A stretch of DNA of 64,000 nt, taken from positions 55,223 to 119,222 of the forward strand of contig CAZNJB010000004.1 of assembly GCA_964573255.1 (NCBI GenBank). Reading direction: 5' to 3'. The notes under the pieces were generated by a model. That model was not told where the DNA came from. It ran no database searches and saw only the letters and a list, made by a program, of their open reading frames with translations. The translations under genes and the position numbers were made by a program. This stretch comes from CAYNUJ01 sp964573255. Its GTDB lineage: Bacteria; Bacteroidota; Ignavibacteria; Ignavibacteriales; Melioribacteraceae. This document shows, one piece after another, positions 9,169 through 18,717 of the stretch (position 1 is the first letter of the stretch; every line of letters begins with the position of its first letter).

Positions 9169-10250
9169 TCTTTTTGGTTGCCGTATCACTTTACTTCATT
9201 CAAGTATTGGTTTTCAGCATTTATATCCGGAAAAAATTCCCTCAATTGAATGAGGATGAATTACCTTCGGCTACTATCATTGTTGCGGCTCGGAATGAAG
9301 AAGATAATATATTGGATTGCATTGTTTCACTGAATAGTTCCGAATATCCTGAAGGTAAATTGGAGATTATAATTGTTGACGACCATTCTACGGATTCAAC
9401 TTGGCAAATTGTTTCTGATTATATAAAAGACAAACCTAAATTCAAATTAATTAAAGCCGAAAAGCAATTCGGTAAAGTAAAAGGGAAGGCTAATGCTATT
9501 GCTAACGGTATTGAAATCGCTAAAAATGAGATAATACTTACAACTGATGCCGATTGTACCGTTTCTCCCACTTGGGCAAAAACATTGGCTTCTTATTACA
9601 CTGAGGATGTTGCAATGGTTTGCGGTTATACAAATCAAACTACCGAATCCATATTTGCGAGAATTCAATCTATTGACTTCCTCTATTTAATGTCTGTTGC
9701 TTCCGGAACAATGAATATGCGCAAACCGACAAGCTGCATCGGTAATAATATGTCTTATCGTAAAGATGTCTATTATGAAGTTGGTGGTTACGAATCCTTG
9801 CCTTTTAGTGTTACAGAAGATTTTAAATTATTAATGGCATTTAAAAATCTCGGTAAGTATAAAATTATTTATCCAATGAATGCTGATGCACTTGTTACTT
9901 CTAAAGCTTGTAAAGATTTTAAATCTCTTTACTGGCAGAAGAAACGTTGGGGTGTCGGCGGTTTGGAAGCTCCGATTTTTGCTTTTATGGTGATGTTTTC
10001 AGGATGGTTTGCACATGCTTGCGTTATTGCGATGCCGTTTTTCTTTTCGGTGAATGCTTTTTATTTACTTATTTTAAAATTGCTGTTGGATTATTTCTTA
10101 TTAAAGCATATTCATAAAGTATATAGATTATCAATTAATTTTATCGATTTCTTGATTTTTGAAATTTATTTTGTTTTATATGTCTTTTTATTACCTTTGG
10201 TTGTTTTTGTTCATCGTAGAGTTGTTTGGAAAGATAGGGAATTTAAGTAA
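9156..10250 (+). CDS. Family 2 glycosyltransferase, membrane-anchored (second of two)
   Basis: A 364-residue GT-A enzyme paralogous to the gene at 7428. It has an N-terminal membrane helix, IVDDHSTDST, TTDADCTVSP (DxD), VTEDFKLL (ED catalytic motif) and WQKKRWGVGG (QxxRW), then several C-terminal membrane helices. The ATG lies inside the 3' end of the deacetylase gene (13-nt overlap), a translational-coupling arrangement. With its neighbours it forms a flippase-like/GT2/NodB/GT2 cassette. The donor and acceptor are not identifiable from sequence alone. Confidence 0.88.
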   Translation: MFEIIFLVAVSLYFIQVLVFSIYIRKKFPQLNEDELPSATIIVAARNEEDNILDCIVSLNSSEYPEGKLEIIIVDDHSTDSTWQIVSDYIKDKPKFKLIKAEKQFGKVKGKANAIANGIEIAKNEIILTTDADCTVSPTWAKTLASYYTEDVAMVCGYTNQTTESIFARIQSIDFLYLMSVASGTMNMRKPTSCIGNNMSYRKDVYYEVGGYESLPFSVTEDFKLLMAFKNLGKYKIIYPMNADALVTSKACKDFKSLYWQKKRWGVGGLEAPIFAFMVMFSGWFAHACVIAMPFFFSVNAFYLLILKLLLDYFLLKHIHKVYRLSINFIDFLIFEIYFVLYVFLLPLVVFVHRRVVWKDREFK

Positions 10251-10259
10251 GATAAAAGT

Positions 10260-11087
10260 ATGCATATGAAAAGACTATATTTACTCATTTTTGCTTTTAC
10301 TATTGTAGCTAATGCGCAGACAGTTGAATGGTTCCCGGATGATTTGACTGTTCAACCTTTCACGGCAAATTTTTTAGAACCGAGAATGGGTTTTATGTTT
10401 GAGTTGAATAAAAACGATATAAGGCTTGAAATTGGCAGCTCGATGGATATTTATCGTAGCAGTATTAATGATGGTACTCAAATATCTTTCGGGGCGGATT
10501 TATTCACATATACTTTATTAAGAGGTGAAAAAGATTTTCATTTTCCTGTTGATGCTGTGGATTATTTATTCGGTTTGAACGGAGCCTATATTATTAAACA
10601 AAATAGTAATGAATACGGTGTTAGAACAAGATTTAGCCATATTAGTGCGCATTTTGTTGACGGGCATTACGACGGAACTACACAACAATGGAAAAATAAT
10701 CATAATCCTTTAGTTTACAGCAGGGAATTTCTGGAAGTTATCGGATTTTACAAAGTCAATAATCTTCGTTTTTACGGAGGCGCAACTTATATTATTCATA
10801 TAGATCCGACAACGATAGGTAAAGATATTTATCAGTTGGGATTTGATTATTATTATGGCGGACTTTTAGATGGAAAAGTGATTCCATTTGTCGCTTACGA
10901 TTTAAGAATTAGCAATCTCGATAAATATTATTCGAACAATTCTGTGATGGTTGGATTGAAATTCGGGAAAATAAATTCTAAAGGTTTTAGAATTTATTTC
11001 GAATATTATAAAGGAAAGAATATACACGGTGAGTATTATTTTGATAATGAAGAATTTTCATCATTTGGATTTAATTTGGAATTTTAG
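10260..11087 (+). CDS. DUF1207-like outer-membrane protein (paralogue B)
   Basis: A 275-residue exported protein with a signal peptide (MHMKRLYLLIFAFTIVANAQ; the second Met at 10266 is an equally good start). It shares with the 5610 gene the N-terminal FTANFLEPRMGF pattern and the ISAHFVDGHYD motif, followed by beta-barrel-like strands, with a final strand ending FNLEF (C-terminal aromatic residue, as common in outer-membrane barrels). It closes the glycosyltransferase/deacetylase cassette and its TAG stop overlaps the GTG start of the M50 protease gene. Divergence from paralogue A is large, so this is not a recent duplication. Confidence 0.75.
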   Translation: MHMKRLYLLIFAFTIVANAQTVEWFPDDLTVQPFTANFLEPRMGFMFELNKNDIRLEIGSSMDIYRSSINDGTQISFGADLFTYTLLRGEKDFHFPVDAVDYLFGLNGAYIIKQNSNEYGVRTRFSHISAHFVDGHYDGTTQQWKNNHNPLVYSREFLEVIGFYKVNNLRFYGGATYIIHIDPTTIGKDIYQLGFDYYYGGLLDGKVIPFVAYDLRISNLDKYYSNNSVMVGLKFGKINSKGFRIYFEYYKGKNIHGEYYFDNEEFSSFGFNLEF

Positions 11088-12088
11088 TGGACGATAATTT
11101 TTACAATAGCAGGTTTGGGGTTTCGCGCGGAAAGAAGAAGAGTTTCTTTTCATCTACTCTTTTTCATATACTTCTTTTTGTCATTACGTTTATTACTACT
11201 TTAATTGCCGGTATGCAATGGATAACGGCAAGCGGCGGGCCCTATGAAATATCATCTTTTACGACTGCTTTACCTTATACTTTCTCCATTCTTTTCATTC
11301 TTTCTTGTCACGAATTCGGACATTATTTTGCGGCAAAGTATCATGGTGTAGATGTAACATTTCCATATTTTATTCCATTTCCACCGATTCCATTGTTTAT
11401 TAATTTCGGTACTATGGGAGCTGTTATCAAGACTAAAACTCCAATCCGTACAAATAAAGCAATGTTCGATATAGGAGTTGCCGGACCAATTGCCGGTTTT
11501 ATCGCAAGTTTGATTATTCTAATTTATGGATTTACTCACTTGCCTCCGGTTGATTATTTGTTAAATATACATCCGGATTATTTCAGTCCGGAATACGGGA
11601 AGAACGCTCTTAGTTTAACGTTTGGAGACACTCTATTATTTTCATTTTTAAGGGATTTATTTGCTGATCCAAATGCGTTCATTCCACCTATGTCGGAAGT
11701 TTATCATTATCCTTATTTATGCGTTGGTTGGTTTGGGTTGTTTGTAACTGCAATGAATATGATTCCCGTTGGTCAACTCGATGGCGGGCATGTTGTCTTT
11801 TCTTTATTCGGTCACAAAATACACGAGCATGTTGCGGGAATATCAATGTTAATCTTAGGCCTTTTCGGCTTTATGGGTATTTTCGATTCCTTGCTTGAGT
11901 TAAATTTAGGTTTTGGATGGAGCGGCTGGCTCTTTTGGGGATTAGTCCTTTATTTCGTAATTAAATTAAAACATCCTCCGGTTGAACATTTCGAAAAACT
12001 GGGATTAGGCAGGAGGCTTTTGGGTTATTTTTCGTTATTGATTTTATTACTTTCATTCTCACCTGCGCCTTTAGTACTATCTTTATGA
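11087..12088 (+). CDS. Site-2-protease (M50) family membrane metalloprotease
   Basis: A 333-residue polytopic membrane protein with the zinc motif HEFGH at residues 75-79 and a downstream VGQLDGGHV motif providing the third ligand (D of LDGG), both within membrane segments. This matches the S2P/FtsH-associated M50 group lacking PDZ domains, similar to plant EGY-like and bacterial stand-alone M50 proteins, which cleave substrates within the membrane. GTG start sharing a base with the previous TAG. No anti-sigma factor is adjacent, so the substrate is unknown. It is the last gene of the 5.6-12.1 kb run. Confidence 0.87.
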   Translation: MDDNFYNSRFGVSRGKKKSFFSSTLFHILLFVITFITTLIAGMQWITASGGPYEISSFTTALPYTFSILFILSCHEFGHYFAAKYHGVDVTFPYFIPFPPIPLFINFGTMGAVIKTKTPIRTNKAMFDIGVAGPIAGFIASLIILIYGFTHLPPVDYLLNIHPDYFSPEYGKNALSLTFGDTLLFSFLRDLFADPNAFIPPMSEVYHYPYLCVGWFGLFVTAMNMIPVGQLDGGHVVFSLFGHKIHEHVAGISMLILGLFGFMGIFDSLLELNLGFGWSGWLFWGLVLYFVIKLKHPPVEHFEKLGLGRRLLGYFSLLILLLSFSPAPLVLSL

Positions 12089-12096
12089 CTTGACAA

Positions 12097-12122
12097 TTGC
12101 AAATGCCTTGACTAATTTGCAA
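12097..12122. repeat. Short inverted repeat in the 12.1-12.27 kb gap
   Basis: TTGCAAA and TTTGCAA form a perfect 7-bp inverted repeat with a 12-nt spacer, just after the M50 protease stop and about 145 nt before the lipoprotein gene. It lacks a T-run, so it is not a standard terminator; it could be a protein-binding site. Confidence 0.35.
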
Positions 12123-12265
12123 ACCAAAATGTGAGGAATTACATATAGGAAGATTGTTACTGATTTTGTTTAACCGGGAAGAGAAATTGAATCGGAAAAC
12201 CTATTTGCGAATTTCCTTACATTCGTTTTATCCCTTCAAACTCTTCTCAATTATCTAATGAATAA

Positions 12266-13081
12266 ATGAAAAACTATTTAATTATATCTGTTATTGCCTT
12301 ATTACTATTTGGCTGTGAAAAAAGTTATGACGGCGTTATCGATCCGAGGAATGAATTCTTATCATTCCGTTTAGTCAATATCGATATGCCCGATACGGTG
12401 ATCTATGCACAGGACGATTCAGTGGTCACCATTGTTGCTGAAATACAGAATGCTCAAAGTATCGTTAATTTACAATTTGATATTTATAATGATGCCGGTG
12501 ATTTAATCAATCCTTCTAACGAAATGAAGGATAACGGGGATATAGTTGGTTATCACGATTCAACAGCGAATGATTCTAAATTCTCCGCATTTATTACATT
12601 CAGTAACAGTGATCCGAACGGTGATTATTATTTTAGATTTAATGCAACCGATGTAAATAATGAAAATAAATTGCTTGGTGAAAAGAGATTAGTATATTTT
12701 AATAATCAACCGAGTTTTCCGCCAATTATATCGAATCTTTCAATTCCGGATTCGATTAATAGGGAAGTGAATTTTGTCTTTAGTGTTCAAGTATCCGATG
12801 GTAATGGTTTAAGCGATATTAAGGGTGTTTATTTTGAACTTTACAGACCCGACGGAAGCGTTGTTTATTCGGATCCGAATACACAGACTACGAAATTCTT
12901 AATGTTCGATGACGGGGATTTGAATGGTCGCGGAGATCAAACCGCAGGGGACGGTATTTATTCATTCAAGAATAGTTTCGCTTCAACTGCACAAACCGGA
13001 TTTTGGCATTTCGAATTTATTGCCATAGATAAAAGTGATTCATTAAGTAATAAAATTGTTCACGATCTTTTAGTTAAATAA
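12266..13081 (+). CDS. Secreted lipoprotein with Ig-like domains
   Basis: A 271-residue protein with a lipoprotein signal (LLLFGCEKS, lipobox cysteine near residue 17). Two tandem similar segments (for example NDAGDLINPSNEMKDNGD and YRPDGSVVYSDPNT...FDDGDLNG) with a DxGD/GDGIYS pattern resemble the beta-sandwich modules that recur in Bacteroidota surface lipoproteins. Its stop overlaps the start of the BNR-repeat gene (TAATG), and two PorV-like barrel genes follow, so it probably belongs to a cell-surface operon. No enzymatic motif is seen. Confidence 0.8.
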   Translation: MKNYLIISVIALLLFGCEKSYDGVIDPRNEFLSFRLVNIDMPDTVIYAQDDSVVTIVAEIQNAQSIVNLQFDIYNDAGDLINPSNEMKDNGDIVGYHDSTANDSKFSAFITFSNSDPNGDYYFRFNATDVNNENKLLGEKRLVYFNNQPSFPPIISNLSIPDSINREVNFVFSVQVSDGNGLSDIKGVYFELYRPDGSVVYSDPNTQTTKFLMFDDGDLNGRGDQTAGDGIYSFKNSFASTAQTGFWHFEFIAIDKSDSLSNKIVHDLLVK

Positions 13082-14646
13082 TGAAAAAGAAAATTTTATT
13101 AATATTGTTTTTCCCTGTGATTTTGTGGGCACAATTATCCCCTGAAAATTACCTTCTTAGCGGTGAAAAATTATATAAACAGGCTGCTTCTTCGCCGAAG
13201 AGTAATTCAATTCTCGATATTTTAGTTATTGGAGATACTATTTGGCTCGGAACGTCAAGAGGATTGAGCCGTTCTACGGATAACGGAATTAGCTGGAAAA
13301 ATTATTATGAACAGAATGAATTCGGTAGAGCAAGTATTTCGGCTCTAGCCTACGGTAACGGTATTATTTGGGCTGCACTGGGCAATACTGTAAATATTAA
13401 TGGAAATAATCTGCCGGAAGGTGCAGGAATCCGATATTCCTCTGATAACGGTGAGACTTGGAATGTTATTCCGCAGCCGGTGGATGCCGAAGATGATACG
13501 GTAATTGTTTACGGTATAAATAATATCCGTGCGCTACCAGTTACAACCAGAATTAATAATATTACCTACGATATTGCCGTTACAAAAAATGCTGTATATA
13601 TTGCTTCATTTGCTGGTGGTTTGAGAAAATCTACAGATAACGGTGCTACTTGGGAACGTGTTGTTCTTCCACCCGATTATCTCGATGAAATTCATCCCAA
13701 TGATACATTGAGTTTTTCGCTTCAGCCTGTTAGCGGTGCATTCGGTAATGAAAATAATTTAAATCACCGCTTGTTTGCAGTGGCAGCCGGCAAAGCGAAT
13801 GAATTGTGGGTCGGTTCTGCCGGTGGAATTAACAAATCTACAGACGGTGGAGTAAGCTGGATAAAATTTAATCATTCAAACCAAAGCAATCCAATAAGCG
13901 GTAATTTTATTACAGCTTTAGCTTACGATTCTGTTTCAAATTCAATTTGGGCTTCTACTTGGAAAGCAGAAGGAATTACCGAATATTACGGGGTTTCCCG
14001 AAGTACTAACGGCGGCATCACTTGGGATGTCTTTTTAACGAATGAGAGAACTCATAATTTCGCTTTCATCAATTACTCACAATTAAATGACGTTTTAGTT
14101 GCAACCGACAATGGAATTTTTAGATCTCAAGATTTAGGCGATTCTTGGTTCCTTCCTTCATTAATTGTTGATTCGAATACAGGTCAATCGTTATTAACGA
14201 CTGTATTTTATTCTGCCGACTCCCATCCCGTTAACAACAACTCGGCTAATATTTGGCTTGGGACAGATAACGGATTGGTAAAACTGTACGAAAGCGGAAC
14301 TGCTTGGGAAGGAGACTGGCAAATCTTTCAAGCATCCGAGGAAATTACTAATGAAACCGTTTCCTTTGCGTTCCCAAATCCTTTTGCACCGGGATTGGAA
14401 TCGGTTAAAATTAAATATATTGTCGGTGGAACTTCTGCGGAAGTCACTATTCGAATATTTAATTTTAGTATGCAGTTGGTAAGAACGTTATTGCAAAATG
14501 CTACAAGATCGGCTGGTGTTGATCAAATTGAAACTTGGGATGGGAAAGACGATTCAGGCTCGTTTGTACCAAACGGGGTTTATTTCTATAGAATTGATAT
14601 CCCGGGCAAAGATCCGATTTATGGTAAAATATTGGCTCTAAGGTAG
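13081..14646 (+). CDS. BNR/sortilin-type repeat protein with FlgD-like C-terminal domain
   Basis: A 521-residue exported protein (signal MKKKILLILFFPVILWA). Residues ~40-420 contain repeated SRSTDNGISW, YSSDNGETW, KSTDNGATW, KSTDGGVSW and RSTNGGITW motifs, the Asp-box (BNR) signature of a beta propeller. The final ~85 residues (FPNPFAPG...IRIF...WDGKDDSGSFVPNGVYFYRI) are a FlgD-Ig-like domain of the kind that ends many exported proteins in this lineage, similar to the NPFNP opening of T9SS tails. Genes for PorV-like barrels follow at once, consistent with secretion to the surface. No catalytic residues are identified. Confidence 0.85.
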   Translation: MKKKILLILFFPVILWAQLSPENYLLSGEKLYKQAASSPKSNSILDILVIGDTIWLGTSRGLSRSTDNGISWKNYYEQNEFGRASISALAYGNGIIWAALGNTVNINGNNLPEGAGIRYSSDNGETWNVIPQPVDAEDDTVIVYGINNIRALPVTTRINNITYDIAVTKNAVYIASFAGGLRKSTDNGATWERVVLPPDYLDEIHPNDTLSFSLQPVSGAFGNENNLNHRLFAVAAGKANELWVGSAGGINKSTDGGVSWIKFNHSNQSNPISGNFITALAYDSVSNSIWASTWKAEGITEYYGVSRSTNGGITWDVFLTNERTHNFAFINYSQLNDVLVATDNGIFRSQDLGDSWFLPSLIVDSNTGQSLLTTVFYSADSHPVNNNSANIWLGTDNGLVKLYESGTAWEGDWQIFQASEEITNETVSFAFPNPFAPGLESVKIKYIVGGTSAEVTIRIFNFSMQLVRTLLQNATRSAGVDQIETWDGKDDSGSFVPNGVYFYRIDIPGKDPIYGKILALR

Positions 14647-14656
14647 TGAGGTTCTT

Positions 14657-15649
14657 TTGAAAAAATTATTTGCAGTCATATTATTTTTATCAAGTTGTTT
14701 GCTGGCTCAATATAATTCAGCTTCCAGATATCCCGGCTCATTCAGCAGAATGGGGTTTTCCGGACGAGGAATTGGAATGGGAAATGCTTTAACGGCTGTA
14801 ATTGACGGGAATTTAAGCGGATATTATAATCCGGCGGTTTCTTCATTTCAAAAGGATATAATTGTTTCGGCAGGTTATACCTATTTATCACTCGATAGGA
14901 ATCTCAACTTCTTTTCCTTCGGAAAGAACTTTGAATTGGGAAAGAAAAGAGATGAAGAAGGGAATTGGTCTAAACCGAAATCTATTGCGGGTATAAGTGT
15001 AGGACTAATAAACTCGGGTGTTTCAGGAATTGAAAGAAGAGATAATCAAGGAATTAAGACCGGAGATATTTCTACATCCGAAAATTTATTCTTTGTTGCA
15101 GTTTCCAATCAATTTAGCGATAAAGTATCTGTAGGTTTGAACATTAAATTTTATTATTTCAAATTGTACGAAAGCATTACCAGCACAGGAGTTGGATTTG
15201 ATGCCGGTTTGCTTTACAGATTAAATGATAATCTTACACTTGCTGCAGTCTTTAGTGACATCAATTCAAAATATAAATGGAATACAAATGAAATTTACGG
15301 TACACTCGGCAGCATTACTGAAGATAAATTCCCGTTAAGGAAAAAGTTCGCAGCTTCGTACAATTTTAGGAATATCGGTTTACTTCTAAGCGCAGAGTAT
15401 GAAATGATTGATTCCGAAAATAATTATTTTAGAACCGGCGCCGAATATGAAATTATTAAACGATTTATTATAAGAGGCGGGGTTGATAATGTGAATGTTT
15501 CAAATTCCGATATTCCGGTTAAACCTTCTTTCGGTTTTAGTTATGAATATTTATTGGACGATAATGTATTAAGTCTCGATTATGCTTACGGCTTTGAGCC
15601 ATATTCTCCATTTGATTTTCATGTTGTTTCACTAAACTATAAATTTTGA
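14657..15649 (+). CDS. PorV/PorQ-like outer-membrane beta-barrel protein (first of two)
   Basis: A 330-residue exported protein (signal MKKLFAVILFLSSCLLAQ) beginning from TTG with GTGAGG upstream. The mature N-terminus has GRGIGMGNALTAVIDGNLSGYYNPA, the glycine/alanine-rich hatch followed by YYNPA typical of the PorV/PorQ (UPF0164/FadL-like) family, and the rest alternates as barrel strands, ending in VSLNYKF. In T9SS species PorV shuttles cargo to the attachment complex; whether this copy has that role or a general one is unknown. It overlaps by sequence and spacing with the following paralogue. Confidence 0.82.
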   Translation: MKKLFAVILFLSSCLLAQYNSASRYPGSFSRMGFSGRGIGMGNALTAVIDGNLSGYYNPAVSSFQKDIIVSAGYTYLSLDRNLNFFSFGKNFELGKKRDEEGNWSKPKSIAGISVGLINSGVSGIERRDNQGIKTGDISTSENLFFVAVSNQFSDKVSVGLNIKFYYFKLYESITSTGVGFDAGLLYRLNDNLTLAAVFSDINSKYKWNTNEIYGTLGSITEDKFPLRKKFAASYNFRNIGLLLSAEYEMIDSENNYFRTGAEYEIIKRFIIRGGVDNVNVSNSDIPVKPSFGFSYEYLLDDNVLSLDYAYGFEPYSPFDFHVVSLNYKF

Positions 15650-15654
15650 TAATT

Positions 15655-16551
15655 ATGAAAAAACTATTTTTTGCTTTTATAATAATTGTTGCCACTAATA
15701 TAATTGCGCAAAGTAATTCCGGTGGACTTGCCAATTTAAAATTAGGTGTTAACGCAAAGACCCTTGCTATGGGCGATTTAGGAGTTGCTTCAGCTAATGG
15801 TGCTGCCGCTTTTTATTATAATCCCGCTTTATTGGGCAGCAGCAGTAATATTCTTTTTTCACATAACTCATATATTCAAGATGTAAGTAACGATTTTCTT
15901 GCAGCAAGTTTTTCCGTATTTGGTCTTCCGTTAGCTGCAGGTTTTTCAACAACTACAATCCCAAATATTGAAGTAAGAACAAAACCGGGTGAACCCGACG
16001 GTAAATTTGACGCACATTATTTTTATGCCGGGTTTTCCTCTGCGTTTCATTTATACGACAAGCTTCGTGGCGGATTCACAATCAAATATCTTTACGAGGG
16101 ATTATTTTCCGATGATGCCACCGGTTACGCTATGGATTTCGGTTTGGCATATTCTGATTTTATGATTGAGAATTTATCGCTAGGAACCGTTCTTAAAAAT
16201 ATAGGTTCGATGCGTCAACTGAGGAATAAATCTACACAGCTTCCTACTGATTTCAGATTGGGAGCAAATTATTTCTTCAGTTTAAATAATATTGATGCCG
16301 AAATTTCACTTAACGGAGGAGTGCAAAAATATTTGAGAGAAGATGAAATTCATCTCCATGCGGGAGCAGAAATATTTTATGCAAATACTGTTGCTTTCCG
16401 GATCGGCTATATTACCGGATACGAGGCTAAAAACATTAGTTTGGGTCTAGGATTAAAATGGGGTTCAATATTTTTTGATTATTCGTTCGTGCCTTATAGC
16501 TTCGATCTGGGCAATTCGCAATTTGTCACTTTAGCTTATCACTTCAATTAA
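15655..16551 (+). CDS. PorV/PorQ-like outer-membrane beta-barrel protein (second of two)
   Basis: A 298-residue barrel protein with signal peptide MKKLFFAFIIIVATNIIAQ. An in-frame TTG at 15646 overlaps the previous stop but the ATG at 15655 gives a normal signal peptide and is preferred. The N-terminal LKLGVNAKTLAMGDLGVA...GAAAFYYNPALL segment is the PorV/PorQ hatch motif, and the protein ends with barrel strand FVTLAYHFN. It sits 5 nt after the first PorV-like gene; the pair probably arose by an old duplication and serves the exported proteins encoded upstream (inference). Confidence 0.83.
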   Translation: MKKLFFAFIIIVATNIIAQSNSGGLANLKLGVNAKTLAMGDLGVASANGAAAFYYNPALLGSSSNILFSHNSYIQDVSNDFLAASFSVFGLPLAAGFSTTTIPNIEVRTKPGEPDGKFDAHYFYAGFSSAFHLYDKLRGGFTIKYLYEGLFSDDATGYAMDFGLAYSDFMIENLSLGTVLKNIGSMRQLRNKSTQLPTDFRLGANYFFSLNNIDAEISLNGGVQKYLREDEIHLHAGAEIFYANTVAFRIGYITGYEAKNISLGLGLKWGSIFFDYSFVPYSFDLGNSQFVTLAYHFN

Positions 16552-16638
16552 AAAGATATTGATAATTATATTATCGAACGAATAAATTATTTCAAAAATC
16601 GATAGTTTTGTGGAGTTGAATATTAATAGTGTGGTTAA

Positions 16639-17598
16639 ATGGATATTGTAGTTTATTCAGAAAAATACAAAGAGATGTGGGATGAATTTGTACTGCGTTC
16701 AAATAACGGTACAATGTTTCATCTGCAAAAGTTTTTCGATTACCACGAACCGGGGAAATTCGATTGGCATCATTTGATGTTTTTTGAAAAGGGTAATCTG
16801 AAAGCAGTACTTCCGGGTACTCTGGAAAACGGTGTTTTCGAATCACCTATCGGCGCTAGTTACGGTTCTTTGGTAACTGAAGATATTACATTCAGAGAAA
16901 CTTTGGAATTGGTCGATAATATGCTCGATTACGGCAGAGCAAACGGAGTGAAACAATTTGTGCTCACTTCAGCGCCTATGATCTATGAAAATTATCAGAA
17001 TCAAAATCTTGAATTTGCAATGTTATGGAGGGGCTTTAAATATCAATTGCATTATATTTCCTCGGCTATTAAACTCGACCCCATGCGAGAGATTATCCCA
17101 CGCTTTCAGTCAACAATAAGACGCAATATCCGCAAGTCGTTGAAAAATCCGGATATCAGGGTAGAGGAGAATGAAAGATACGATGAGTTCTACCCGATTT
17201 TGTTGAACAACAAAGCCCGGCACAATGTAAAGCCAACTCATAGTTATGAGGATCTACTTAGGTTAAAAGAGTTAATGCCGGATAGGTTGAAGTTGTTTAT
17301 GGTTTATTATAAAGAGAAACCGATTGCCGGCTCGCTTATGTTCTATCCGAATAAAAATGTAGCGCTCTGTTTTTACAATATGCTTCTTTACGATTATGCG
17401 GAATTGAAACCGATTCAAAGAGTGATGTACGAAGTTGTTAAGGATGCCACCGAAAATGGTTATAAGTACGTGGATATCGGTGTTAGTCAAGATACATCCG
17501 CCGAAAATCCGATGACTCCCAGCGAAAGTCTGATCGAGTTCAAAGAAAAATTCGATGCTAAAACTATAATGCGAAATACACTGGAGATATACCTCTGA
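16639..17598 (+). CDS. GNAT/FemAB-like acyltransferase
   Basis: A 319-residue soluble protein with a duplicated GNAT-like layout, as in FemAB/CelD-type transferases: an N-terminal half (MWDEFVLRSNNGTMFHLQ...FDWHHLMFFEKGNLKAVLPG) and a C-terminal half with RNIRKSLKNPDIRVEE, then FMVYYKEKPIAGSLMFY and YKYVDIGVSQDT. Members transfer an amino-acyl or acyl group from tRNA or CoA to envelope or sugar acceptors. It is followed by GT4 and GT9 glycosyltransferase genes, so modification of a surface glycan is plausible (inference). TAGTTTTG at 16603-16610 may be its -7 promoter element. Confidence 0.75.
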   Translation: MDIVVYSEKYKEMWDEFVLRSNNGTMFHLQKFFDYHEPGKFDWHHLMFFEKGNLKAVLPGTLENGVFESPIGASYGSLVTEDITFRETLELVDNMLDYGRANGVKQFVLTSAPMIYENYQNQNLEFAMLWRGFKYQLHYISSAIKLDPMREIIPRFQSTIRRNIRKSLKNPDIRVEENERYDEFYPILLNNKARHNVKPTHSYEDLLRLKELMPDRLKLFMVYYKEKPIAGSLMFYPNKNVALCFYNMLLYDYAELKPIQRVMYEVVKDATENGYKYVDIGVSQDTSAENPMTPSESLIEFKEKFDAKTIMRNTLEIYL

Positions 17599-17601
17599 CA
17601 G

Positions 17602-18717
17602 ATGAAGAAAAAAGCCGTAATAACTTTTTTGGGCAACGCTCTTTTCGATTCGAGAGTAATGAATTTATATTCATCTTTGAAGAAACGAAATGTAGATGTT
17701 ACGGTTGTATGTTTTGATTACAGAGGTTCCGGCGTTAAATCAGACAATAGTGATTTCCGTATCTATTCAGTTCGAAAGGAAGGAAACTCCCTCTTATTCT
17801 ATTTGAAATTCATCTTTTATCTGATAATAAATTTATTAGCAAAAAAATACGATTATTATTTTGCAGAAGATATCTTTACTCTACCCTTTGTCCAATTTTT
17901 CTCGGGCTTTTACGATTCCAAATTAATTTACGATTCACGTGAACTATATCCGTTTCTTGCAGGGCTGCGGAAGAAATCCTCAAATCAAAAAATTATTTCA
18001 GCTGTAGAGAGGCGTTATATCTATAAAGCCGATTATGTTTTGGTTACTGGCGAAATGGACGGTGAATTTTTAAGTGAATATTATAATTTAAACAACATAC
18101 TTTTACTGCGGAATTTGCCGAAATTGTCAGGCGGTATAAAGCCTGTAAATTTAAGACAGGAATTGAATATTTCCGAAGAGGACTTATTAATTGTTTATCA
18201 AGGAGTCTTGTTGGAGGGACGGGGAATAGACTTGCTGATAAAAGCGGTAGAACATTTCAGCGATGTTCACTTAGTTGTTTTGGGAGACGGGGAATTTAAA
18301 AGCAAATTCGAAAGTTTAACGAAGGAGTTAAATTTAGAGAGTAGAGTGCACTTTCGGGGTATGGTTGCTCAAGATAAATTATTAAGTTTTACCGCAGCAG
18401 CGGACTTGGGAGCGGCATTGATAGAAAACTTGAGTAAGAGTTATTACTATGCTTTGCCGAATAAACTGTTCGAATATATTATGGCGCAAGTTCCTGTTAT
18501 TGTTAGCAACCTTCCGCAAATGAGAAAGATTGTTGAAGAATATAAAGTTGGATATGTTTTGCAAGATTGGAATGTGGATAGCTTGGTTGAATTACTCCGA
18601 AAAATTAAATCGGATAAAAATCAATTAATGAATTTGAAGCTGAACGCTTCGAAAGCTTCGCAAGAGTTGAACTGGGATAGGGAATTTGAGACAATTGCCG
18701 GAGAGATTTTAAGTTGA
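17602..18717 (+). CDS. Family 4 glycosyltransferase (GT-B fold)
   Basis: A 371-residue cytosolic/peripheral retaining glycosyltransferase. The C-terminal nucleotide-sugar domain is clear: IVYQGVLLEGRGIDLLI, LVVLGDGEFKSKFE, VHFRGMV and the E-x7-E region around PNKLFEYIMAQVPVI. The N-terminal acceptor domain contains YDSRELYPF. It lies 3 nt after the GNAT-like gene and overlaps the GT9 gene by 4 nt (TTGA), forming a three-gene unit for a surface glycan or lipopolysaccharide-like molecule. Substrate unknown. Confidence 0.88.
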   Translation: MKKKAVITFLGNALFDSRVMNLYSSLKKRNVDVTVVCFDYRGSGVKSDNSDFRIYSVRKEGNSLLFYLKFIFYLIINLLAKKYDYYFAEDIFTLPFVQFFSGFYDSKLIYDSRELYPFLAGLRKKSSNQKIISAVERRYIYKADYVLVTGEMDGEFLSEYYNLNNILLLRNLPKLSGGIKPVNLRQELNISEEDLLIVYQGVLLEGRGIDLLIKAVEHFSDVHLVVLGDGEFKSKFESLTKELNLESRVHFRGMVAQDKLLSFTAAADLGAALIENLSKSYYYALPNKLFEYIMAQVPVIVSNLPQMRKIVEEYKVGYVLQDWNVDSLVELLRKIKSDKNQLMNLKLNASKASQELNWDREFETIAGEILS

